From positions 1 through 26,167 of the forward strand of contig JBCCWR010000014.1 of the NCBI GenBank assembly GCA_039193385.1: a stretch of 26,167 bases of DNA, given 5' to 3'. Position 1 is the stretch's first letter. Each line of letters starts with the position of its first letter. Shown piece by piece: positions 14,174-21,029 of this stretch. The stretch is from JBCCWR01 sp039193385. GTDB lineage: Bacteria > Verrucomicrobiota > Verrucomicrobiia > Methylacidiphilales > JBCCWR01. The translations under genes and the position numbers were made by a program. The notes below the pieces were generated by a model. That model made no database searches. It had not been told where the DNA came from and saw only the letters and a list, made by a program, of their open reading frames with translations.

Positions 14174-17100
14174 ATGTATAAGCAAACAAAGATATCCATA
14201 TGCTATTGGCTTGGTTTGATTTTGCTGTTTTGTACCACACATGCTTTGGCGGTCGAGTCTTATACCCCAGTTTTGGGCGATCCATTGCAGGAGCCGTGGC
14301 GTTTCAAACATGAAGAGATGCTCAGTGGGCATGGTATCACATGCATGGCTGAGGGTGAGTATAATATTTATTGGTTTGGGTGCAGAGGCGGTCTGGCAAG
14401 GTATGATGGGCATAAGCTGAACCAGGTGCCTTTCTCTGCGGAGCTTCTGCAAACAATAAAATCAACCGTTGAACAACCTACACCTAAAGCTTTGTTGATG
14501 TTACAGGATGGAGGCTTGCTTACCTTACTTGAAAACAGCCTTGTCCTTTATAAAAATAAAAAATGGGACGTCATTGTTGAAGATGTGGGTCCATCGATCT
14601 ACCACGCTTCATTAATAAAATCTCCCGACCATTCTATTTGGCTACAGACGACAGAAGCTCTTTGGCACATTGAGGCGAATTTGCAAAAAAGTCACTGTGT
14701 TATTCAAACGTCATTGAATACTCCTTTGCTAGCAGCCTGTGTAGGTCCATCTGGAAATGTCTGGGTGGTAAGTAGAATGCAGAAACAGCAATCAGAATTG
14801 ATCTGCATTCCTGTGATTGCCGGAGACATGGAGTCGAAGTCTCGTTGGAAAAGATACCCCATTCCCTACAAGAGTCTTAGCGGATATGCAGCTGTGGCTG
14901 TAGGGAAGGAGCATAAACTTTACTATGGGGATAGAGCATCTGATACTGGAGTGGAAGCCTTTGATATCAAGTCTGAGCAATGGTTGACGAATGAGGCCGA
15001 TAAACAGTGGCTTGGTTTAAATAAATTGATGTGTGCTGCTGACGGCGCGATTTGGGGAGGAATGGAAGGAGAGATTTACCACATCAGCACTAGCGGAAAC
15101 CGCACTTTTTATACACGTCAACAGCTGCAACTGCCCAAGGTTAATTACACATTATATAAAACAACCAATAATCGTTTATGGATTCTCAGCCATGTTAATA
15201 ATATCTACTCAGTAGATATTGGAGATAGCGAATGGCTGACTTACAAGAGGCTCAATTATCAATGTGAAACCAGCTCAGGTGTTCAATGGTTTATTGCAAA
15301 TAATTTTCATATTATTTCACATGATCCTAGGACGGGAAAATGGCTTCGCTATAATAATGAGGATAACATTATTAAAAGTCCGCTCAAACTTATGGCATCA
15401 AGTCATGGCTTAATATGGGCGGCTGGCAGTCATTATAAAAAAGCCGCTATTAGCGTTTTTGATGGAACAAAATGGAAACGTTATTTGCATCCCGAATTTG
15501 CTCATGTGATCGAACCAAAATCCTTATTTGAAGCCGCTGATAAAACAATTTGGTTTGGATCTGCTGAACCGGATCAAGTGAAACAAACTTTTACAGGTGG
15601 AGCCCTGCAATATGAAGTTTTAAAGAATAATGAAGTTCGACTACGGGCACATCACACCTCCAAGGAATACCATTACAAAGTAAAATCTATAAGCCAACGC
15701 AATGGTGGAGCGTTATGGATTGGCTCGGATCATCTTTATACGTATGCCAATGGGTCTTACTCACGTTATGAGTCACTGCCACCCTTAGGAACCCCTATCA
15801 TTGATTTATTAACAAGTCATAAAGACAACCTATGGTTAGCCACAGAGACCAGCGGTATCTTTCAAATGCAAAATGACCGATGGACCCATCATAAACTGGG
15901 GAAAAATTTAACAGGGCATAAACTTGTTGATTTAATTGAATTAAAAGATGGGTCTATCTTAGCGGCTTCTGATCAAGGGGTGAGCAGATTTGATCATACG
16001 AGTTGGTCTCCCGTCTATCCCAAAGACTTTTCCATGACCTCACCATCGAGTAAGGTAAGTCAATCAAGAGATGGAACTATTTGGTTAAGTTTTAGTAGAG
16101 GCGAAGTTCCATCCGCTCTAGATGTCATCAATAAGAATGCTCCATTCAAGACTATTCGCCATTGGCCGGAAACAAACCCTCCAGATACAAAGATTACAAG
16201 CTGGTTAGAACAAGTTTCTCAACCAGGGAATTGTTACATAGAATGGGCGGCACAAGACTTTGAATCTTCGACCCCTGCGGAAAAGATTCAATACTCATGG
16301 CGTCTTAACAAAAGTGCATGGTCTCCCTTTTCCTCAAAAAAGGGAGAGACTTTTCTTAATTTAAAGCATGGAAAACATTTCCTTGAAGTTCGTTCCCGTG
16401 ATCTGGCTTTTAATATTGATCCTACGCCAGCAGGTATCCGTTTTACAGTTGAACCGCCATTATGGCGTCAACCCTGGTTTATTATCTTACTGCTATTACT
16501 TCTCTGCGCCGGTGTCACCATGATCAGTATGCGATTCTACTATCACGACAAGCGTTTAAAAGATAGAGCACAACACTTTCAAGAGATGGATCACATCAAA
16601 ACAAGTTTTTATATGAATCTATCTCACGAGTTAATGACCCCTTTGACGGTCATTAAAGGGCCTCTGGAAGATCTAGACAACTTGGAGACCAACAAGGAAA
16701 AACGCAACTTAATTGCCATTGCCAAACGCAGCGCAGATCGCATCTCTGAACTGATGATGCAGTTGCTCTACTTTCGTAAGCTGGAGCAAGGGAAATTAGG
16801 ACTCGAGCTTGTGGAAGGAGACTTTACCCAGGAACTGCGAGGTGCGGTTGATATCCTCAAACCTTTAATCGAAAGACATGAATTAACTTGTGCTTTGGAT
16901 CTGGAAAATTCTGTGGATGGCTTAGTAGATAAAGATAAATTGACCAAGATCGTAACGAATCTGATCAACAACGCTATTAAATACACCTCGCCAGGCGGAC
17001 TTATTAAGGTTTTTCTCAAAAAAGTGCAGGATTCTTCAAGCAAGGACTTCATGGTCCAGATCACCGTGGAAGATAATGGTGTAGGCATAGGGCCTGAACA

Positions 17101-17302
17101 TCTTGAGCATATCTTTGACCGCTTCTATCGGGCCTCAGACGGTTCTATCATAGAAGGATCAGGCATAGGTCTCAATCTGACTAAAGAACTTGTGAATTTA
17201 TGGAAAGGTAGAATCTCTGCCACCAGTCCTATACATGCCACCCCCGACAAACCGGGAACACGTTTTAAGGTTGAATTACCATTAAGGTATAAAGAATTTT
17301 GA
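14174..17302 (+). CDS. Periplasmic-sensing histidine kinase (beta-propeller, Y_Y_Y)
   Basis: 1042 residues, matching the sensor half of hybrid two-component systems for polysaccharide use. A signal peptide (ICYWLGLILLFCTTHALA) is followed by ~640 residues of short, degenerate repeats with recurring W-F/L-G-x and D-G-x-I-W patterns (DGAIWGG, DGTIWLS, NVWVV), the two-component regulator propeller repeats. A Y_Y_Y-like beta domain lies at about 675-765, then one membrane helix at about 767-790. The kinase core has the H-box MNLSHELMTPLT (phosphoacceptor His near 819), the N-box LINNAIKYTSPGG, DNGVGIG and GSGIGLNLTKE. The receiver and HTH are not fused here but encoded by the next gene. The ligand is presumably an oligosaccharide, inferred from the sulfatase operon opposite. 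Confidence 0.93.
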   Translation: MYKQTKISICYWLGLILLFCTTHALAVESYTPVLGDPLQEPWRFKHEEMLSGHGITCMAEGEYNIYWFGCRGGLARYDGHKLNQVPFSAELLQTIKSTVEQPTPKALLMLQDGGLLTLLENSLVLYKNKKWDVIVEDVGPSIYHASLIKSPDHSIWLQTTEALWHIEANLQKSHCVIQTSLNTPLLAACVGPSGNVWVVSRMQKQQSELICIPVIAGDMESKSRWKRYPIPYKSLSGYAAVAVGKEHKLYYGDRASDTGVEAFDIKSEQWLTNEADKQWLGLNKLMCAADGAIWGGMEGEIYHISTSGNRTFYTRQQLQLPKVNYTLYKTTNNRLWILSHVNNIYSVDIGDSEWLTYKRLNYQCETSSGVQWFIANNFHIISHDPRTGKWLRYNNEDNIIKSPLKLMASSHGLIWAAGSHYKKAAISVFDGTKWKRYLHPEFAHVIEPKSLFEAADKTIWFGSAEPDQVKQTFTGGALQYEVLKNNEVRLRAHHTSKEYHYKVKSISQRNGGALWIGSDHLYTYANGSYSRYESLPPLGTPIIDLLTSHKDNLWLATETSGIFQMQNDRWTHHKLGKNLTGHKLVDLIELKDGSILAASDQGVSRFDHTSWSPVYPKDFSMTSPSSKVSQSRDGTIWLSFSRGEVPSALDVINKNAPFKTIRHWPETNPPDTKITSWLEQVSQPGNCYIEWAAQDFESSTPAEKIQYSWRLNKSAWSPFSSKKGETFLNLKHGKHFLEVRSRDLAFNIDPTPAGIRFTVEPPLWRQPWFIILLLLLLCAGVTMISMRFYYHDKRLKDRAQHFQEMDHIKTSFYMNLSHELMTPLTVIKGPLEDLDNLETNKEKRNLIAIAKRSADRISELMMQLLYFRKLEQGKLGLELVEGDFTQELRGAVDILKPLIERHELTCALDLENSVDGLVDKDKLTKIVTNLINNAIKYTSPGGLIKVFLKKVQDSSSKDFMVQITVEDNGVGIGPEHLEHIFDRFYRASDGSIIEGSGIGLNLTKELVNLWKGRISATSPIHATPDKPGTRFKVELPLRYKEF

Positions 17303-17307
17303 CTAAG

Positions 17308-18105
17308 ATGAGTGAGCCTCTGTCCAATAACACACAGCCAGTTGTTCTACTGGTCGAGGATGATTTAGATATCCGCAGTTATATCAAGTTAGGGCTTCGT
17401 TCGGATTACAAAATCATTGAAGCGGACAATGGGCAGCTTGGCCTGAAACAGGCTCTGGAGCGGAAACCAGATCTCATTATCACTGACATCATGATGCCAG
17501 GTGTAAATGGCCTAGAACTGTGTCACAGACTTAAGCAAAACCCTGAAACATCATATATCCCCGTTGTCATGCTAACCGTTCAGTCGACGGATAGTGACCA
17601 ATTAAAAGGGCTTGAGTCTGGTGCGGATGACTACCTGATCAAGCCATTTAATTTGCAAATTCTCAAAGCCCGCATTGCAAATTTACTGAAATCGCGCCAA
17701 CTCTTAAGCCATAGACTTGATCCGCAGAATTTAGCAGAAGAGGAACAGCTGATTATAGAAAACGCTGGAGATCAGGCGTTTTGGGAAAAAGTGCGTAAAA
17801 TCGTAGAAGCAAACTTTAGAAAATCTAAATTTAACACGGATCAACTCGCCGATGAGCTCAATATCAGCTTGCGTTCACTTCAACGAAAATTTAAAACCAG
17901 CATCAATCAGTCACCTAAAGACTTTATCAATGAATTTAGAATGAAACGTGCCGCAGAGTTATTAATATCCACAAAAACAACCATCAATGAAGTAGCCTTT
18001 CTCGTAGGTTTTGAGGAATCCAGTAGTTTCTCTCGTATGTTCAAAAAGCACTTTGGTCAAAGTCCCAAGTTATATAAAGAATCTTATTTATCCAAGAAGC
18101 AGTGA
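17308..18105 (+). CDS. Response regulator with AraC-type DNA-binding domain
   Basis: 265 residues. The receiver domain (about 12-128) has the acidic pocket VEDD (E17-D19), phosphoacceptor D60 in LIITDIMMPG, T90 and K112 in LIKPFN. A linker leads to two helix-turn-helix motifs of the AraC family (about 165-262), including ADELNISLRSLQRKFK and INEVAFLVGFEESSSFSRMFKKHFGQSP. It is the likely output of the kinase encoded immediately upstream. The ATG lies six bases after the kinase stop, and an in-frame TTG at 17299 would overlap that stop, so the pair is translationally close. In Bacteroidota the equivalent modules are usually one polypeptide. The direct repeats at 14098-14136 are a candidate binding site. 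Confidence 0.95.
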   Translation: MSEPLSNNTQPVVLLVEDDLDIRSYIKLGLRSDYKIIEADNGQLGLKQALERKPDLIITDIMMPGVNGLELCHRLKQNPETSYIPVVMLTVQSTDSDQLKGLESGADDYLIKPFNLQILKARIANLLKSRQLLSHRLDPQNLAEEEQLIIENAGDQAFWEKVRKIVEANFRKSKFNTDQLADELNISLRSLQRKFKTSINQSPKDFINEFRMKRAAELLISTKTTINEVAFLVGFEESSSFSRMFKKHFGQSPKLYKESYLSKKQ

Positions 18106-18134
18106 AAAAATGATAGAGTAAAAGTTTTATTGAG

Positions 18135-19040
18135 ATGAAATATGCCTCATTTTTATTGTTTCCAGCCTTAGGGCTTGTTTTGCTGGCAGCTCAGAGTGCG
18201 CAAGTCCGCATGACTACTGACGGTGCCTACCGTATCATTGAATCCAACGGCATTCCTGAGCATACTACGGGTAGATTTCCTAACCGCAATAATCCTAACC
18301 AGATTCGTGCCCAACAGCATCGCTATCGTGTGCCTCTACATCCTCAAGTGGCGAGTCGTATAACCCCTTTGCACAGGCAGCCTTTTGGGGTTGCTTTAAA
18401 TGGTGTACCTTTTGATCCTGGCACGGCTGAGTTTTGGCAAAGAGATCGAAGTTCTGGATGGAACTACGAAGCGCTCTCAGGAAAAATCAGTCTGGGGCTG
18501 GATCAGAACAACGCGCACGTTCAACCTACAGGGGCCTATCATTATCACGGTTTACCTCAAGGGTTAGTAGTCAAACTCGGGGGCGAGAAAAAGATGACCC
18601 ATCTGGGCTACGCTGCAGATGGCTTTCCGGTTTATGGAAGTTATGCTTACAGCGATCCCAAGGATAGTCGCAGCGCTCTGAAAAAAGTTGTTTCCAGCTA
18701 TCGTCTTAAAAGTGGTTCTCGTCCGAGCGGCCCGGGTGGGGTTTATGATGGAACTTTTGTTCAGGATTATGAATACGTACCAGGAGCGGGCGATTTAGAT
18801 GCCTGCAATGGCCGTTTCGGTGTTACTCCAGATCATCCAGAAGGTATCTACCACTATTACATTACAGAAACCTATCCTTTTATTCCCCGTTTTTTTAGAG
18901 GCACACCCGATGCGAGTTTTGCTCGGCGTGGTCCTGGCAGTCGTCCAGGGCAGAATCGACAACAGCCTCCTCATATGAACCCCCAGCAGATGCCACGGCA
19001 TCCGCATCATCCTCCACCGTCCCAACGCCCACGGTTCTGA
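18135..19040 (+). CDS. Exported YHYH-domain protein
   Basis: 301 residues with an N-terminal signal peptide (KYASFLLFPALGLVLLAAQS). The YHYH domain spans about residues 80-255: FGVALNGVPFDPGTAEFW, GAYHYHGLP (the name-giving motif), LGYAADGFPVYGSY and GIYHYYITETYPFIPRFFRG. The family occurs in many environmental bacteria and has no settled biochemical function; its clustered His residues suggest metal binding, which is inference. The last ~40 residues are low-complexity Pro/His/Gln/Arg. It starts 29 bp after the AraC-type regulator on the same strand and may share its transcript. No terminator follows the stop directly; the next one is the ilv attenuator terminator about 145 bp on. Confidence 0.87.
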   Translation: MKYASFLLFPALGLVLLAAQSAQVRMTTDGAYRIIESNGIPEHTTGRFPNRNNPNQIRAQQHRYRVPLHPQVASRITPLHRQPFGVALNGVPFDPGTAEFWQRDRSSGWNYEALSGKISLGLDQNNAHVQPTGAYHYHGLPQGLVVKLGGEKKMTHLGYAADGFPVYGSYAYSDPKDSRSALKKVVSSYRLKSGSRPSGPGGVYDGTFVQDYEYVPGAGDLDACNGRFGVTPDHPEGIYHYYITETYPFIPRFFRGTPDASFARRGPGSRPGQNRQQPPHMNPQQMPRHPHHPPPSQRPRF

Positions 19041-19067
19041 GGCAGGTTTGAAAAGTGAGGATTTAGT

Positions 19068-19095
19068 TTGACTGAACGTCTGCATACTCTATTAA
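19068..19095 (+). promoter_or_regulatory. Candidate sigma70-type promoter of the ilv operon
   Basis: TTGACT (19068-19073), a 16-base spacer and TATTAA (19090-19095). The -35 box matches 5 of 6 consensus bases and the -10 box 4 of 6. The predicted start would be about 19101-19104, at or just before the leader ATG, so the leader peptide may be translated from an almost leaderless mRNA. Prediction only. Confidence 0.4.
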
Positions 19096-19103
19096 AAAGT
19101 TAA

Positions 19104-19151
19104 ATGACATTTGTTATTCATGTATTAGTAGTGGCTCTCGTTGTCCTTTGA
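19104..19151 (+). CDS. ilv leader peptide (transcription attenuation)
   Basis: A 15-codon ORF encoding MTFVIHVLVVALVVL, between the candidate promoter and an intrinsic terminator 32 bases further on. Ten of fifteen residues are branched-chain (six Val, three Leu, one Ile), and it precedes ilvN-ilvC-leuA, so it fits a leader peptide that senses charged Val/Leu/Ile tRNA. The string CGGGTGG begins three bases after the stop and can pair with the upstream arm of the terminator. A ribosome stopping at the TGA would cover it, whereas one stalled on the Val/Leu codons would leave it free. No good Shine-Dalgarno sequence precedes the ATG. Confidence 0.8.
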   Translation: MTFVIHVLVVALVVL

Positions 19152-19153
19152 CG

Positions 19154-19191
19154 CGGGTGGTTTACTAGTGCATTAGCGTTTGTCCCATCCG
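19154..19191 (+). promoter_or_regulatory. Antiterminator element of the ilv attenuator
   Basis: CGGGTGG (19154-19160) can pair with CCATCCG (19185-19191): seven pairs with one G-U. The latter overlaps the 5' arm of the terminator, so the two structures exclude each other. ACGC (19151-19154) and GCGT (19176-19179) could additionally close the intervening loop as a pause-type stem. Confidence 0.6.
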
Positions 19192-19218
19192 AAAAAAAAG
19201 TGTCGGATGGGTTTTTTT
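19184..19218 (+). terminator. Attenuator intrinsic terminator before ilvN
   Basis: CCCATCCGA (19184-19192) pairs perfectly with TCGGATGGG (19203-19211) across a ten-base A-rich loop, followed by seven T. It is the strongest intrinsic terminator in the window. It lies 41 bases upstream of the ilvN ATG and downstream of the Val/Leu-rich leader, so it is read as the attenuator of the ilv operon. It could also end read-through transcripts from the YHYH gene. Confidence 0.85.
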
Positions 19219-19259
19219 ATTTCATAAGGATGATTATAGATAAAGAACAAGGATTTTAG

Positions 19260-19733
19260 ATGAGACATACATTATCAGTTCTGGTGGAGAATAAATTCGG
19301 TGTTCTAACCAGGGTGGCGGGTTTATTTAGCGGACGGGGTTTTAACATTGATACTTTAAATGTTGGTCCGACGCATGATGATAAATACTCCCATATGACC
19401 ATTGTTGTAGTGGGGGATGATCAGGTTTTGGATCAGGTCATAAAACAATTGAACCGTCTGGTTGAGGTGATCCGCATTGAGGATTTCAAGGACGGAGAGT
19501 TTTTGGATCGAGAGCTTATCTTGATGAAAGTCAAAGTGGATGCGCAGACGCGTGCGGAGGTGATACAGATTTCTGATATCTTTCGCGCCAAGATTGATGA
19601 TGTGCAGCCGGATAGTCTAACGCTTGAGATCACCGGAGATGAAGGCAAGGTTTCCAAGTTTATTTCTCTAATGTCAAACTTTGGCATAGTGGATCTGGTG
19701 CGGACAGGAAAAGTTGTGTTGGAGAGATGTTAA
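19260..19733 (+). CDS. ilvN: Acetolactate synthase small (regulatory) subunit
   Basis: 157 residues, full length for IlvN/IlvH. The N-terminal ACT domain (HTLSVLVENKFGVLTRVAGLFSGRG, then FNIDTLNVG) binds valine and confers feedback inhibition on the catalytic large subunit. The C-terminal domain (ELILMKVKV to SNFGIVDLVRTGKV) activates that subunit. The large-subunit gene ilvB, usually directly upstream, is not in this window. AGGA lies six bases before the ATG. It is the first structural gene after the attenuator, and ilvC follows by 58 bp. It acts in the first common step of valine, isoleucine and leucine synthesis. Confidence 0.97.
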   Translation: MRHTLSVLVENKFGVLTRVAGLFSGRGFNIDTLNVGPTHDDKYSHMTIVVVGDDQVLDQVIKQLNRLVEVIRIEDFKDGEFLDRELILMKVKVDAQTRAEVIQISDIFRAKIDDVQPDSLTLEITGDEGKVSKFISLMSNFGIVDLVRTGKVVLERC

Positions 19734-19791
19734 ATAGCATGAAGTCAAAAGTTATTTTTGAAACAAACCTATAAAATTAGAAGGAAGAAAA

Positions 19792-20820
19792 ATGCCAGCA
19801 AGAATCTATAAGGATAAGGATGCAAATCTTGATGTATTAAAAGCTAAGACGGTGGCGGTTATCGGTTTCGGCTCTCAGGGTCATGCACATGCCATGAATT
19901 TGAAGCAGAGCGGAGTGAACGTGATCATTGGTCTTTATGCCAAAAGTAAATCCAGAGAGGCCGCCCGAAGGAAAAAGTTTAAAGTTTTTGATACAGCGGA
20001 GGCGGTGAAGAAGGCGGATGTTATTTTCATGGCGGTTCCAGATATGCTGATGGCTGATGTGTATGAGAAAGACATTGAGCCTAACCTGGAGGCGGGTAAG
20101 ACGCTGCTATTTTCTCATGGTTTTGCTATTCTTTACGGTATGATCACCCCTCCTGAGGATGTAGATGTTATCATGGTAGCTCCTAAAGGTCCTGGTCACA
20201 TTGTGCGTCGTCAGTTCACTGAAGGTAAAGGTGTTCCTGCACTTATAGCCGTATATCAAAATCCATCTAAGAAGGCTAAGAAGGTAGCGCTGGCCTGGGC
20301 CAAAGGCGTTGGAGGAACACGCGCTGGAGTTATTGAAACAACCTTCAAGGAAGAGACAGAGACAGATCTCTTCGGTGAACAAGCGGTTCTTTGCGGTGGT
20401 ACGGCGGCCTTGATTCAGGCTGGTTATGAGACTCTGGTAGAAGCTGGTTATCAGCCGGAGATGGCTTATTTTGAAGTTTTGCATGAACTCAAACTCATCG
20501 TTGACTTGATTAACGAGTCTGGCATCAGTGGTATGCGTTTCTCAATTTCTGAGACAGCTAAGTATGGTGATGTAACACGTGGTCCTGTGGTGGTTAACAG
20601 TGCGGCTAAAAAGAACATGCAACGTGTGTTGAAACAGATCCAGAAAGGCACCTTTGCCAAAGAATGGATCAATGAGCACAAGACAGGACGTAAGAATTAT
20701 AAGAAACTCATGGCGGATGGGGCCAAGCATCCTATTGAAAAAGTGGGCGCTCGTTTGCGTTCCATCATGCCCTGGATGGGCAAGAAAAATATCAAAGGTG
20801 CTCAGGCTGATTATAGCTAA
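19792..20820 (+). CDS. ilvC: Ketol-acid reductoisomerase, class I
   Basis: 342 residues, the normal length for the short (class I) form. It converts acetolactate or acetohydroxybutyrate to the dihydroxy acid using Mg and NAD(P)H. The Rossmann motif is VIGFGSQGHAHAMNLK. The loop GLYAKSKSREAARR carries Lys and Ser at positions that normally contact the NADPH phosphate, so NADPH preference is inferred. Catalytic-domain residues include K132 and H136 (APKGPGHIVR), D192 and E196 (ETETDLFGEQ), E228 and E232 (FEVLHELKLIVDL) and S253 (SISETAKYG). A good ribosome binding site, AGAAGGAAG, precedes the ATG. It sits between ilvN and leuA in the operon. Confidence 0.98.
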   Translation: MPARIYKDKDANLDVLKAKTVAVIGFGSQGHAHAMNLKQSGVNVIIGLYAKSKSREAARRKKFKVFDTAEAVKKADVIFMAVPDMLMADVYEKDIEPNLEAGKTLLFSHGFAILYGMITPPEDVDVIMVAPKGPGHIVRRQFTEGKGVPALIAVYQNPSKKAKKVALAWAKGVGGTRAGVIETTFKEETETDLFGEQAVLCGGTAALIQAGYETLVEAGYQPEMAYFEVLHELKLIVDLINESGISGMRFSISETAKYGDVTRGPVVVNSAAKKNMQRVLKQIQKGTFAKEWINEHKTGRKNYKKLMADGAKHPIEKVGARLRSIMPWMGKKNIKGAQADYS

Positions 20821-20908
20821 TGCGCCTTGGCCATACGTGCAAATGGACTGCTTATGAATTTTAAGTGAAAGAGATCATTCATTAATAGAAACGACATTTG
20901 CAGTCGAG

Positions 20909-20944
20909 ATGATGCAGGGTCATCTGGTTCTGAGTCGTAAATAA
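20909..20944 (+). CDS. Possible short leader ORF upstream of leuA
   Basis: An 11-codon ORF, MMQGHLVLSRK, in the 209-bp gap before leuA, with only three branched-chain codons. Downstream, hairpin TGCCC/GGGCA (20961-20975) and alternative pairing TCAGC/GCTGA followed by five T (20966-21000) exclude each other. This is suggestive of a second regulatory leader but much weaker than the one before ilvN. It has no convincing ribosome binding site. Confidence 0.2.
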   Translation: MMQGHLVLSRK

Positions 20945-20960
20945 GGTAGCCATCGATTTC

Positions 20961-20975
20961 TGCCCTCAGCGGGCA
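20961..20975 (+). repeat. GC-rich hairpin in the ilvC-leuA gap
   Basis: TGCCC, TCAGC, GGGCA: a five-pair stem with a five-base loop, 55 bases before the leuA ATG. No T run follows directly. Its loop TCAGC can instead pair with GCTGA at 20991-20995, just before TTTTT. Confidence 0.35.
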
Positions 20976-21029
20976 TGTAGATGTTATTCAGCTGATTTTT
21001 GAATGACTCATACGAGTAGTTAAGAGAAT

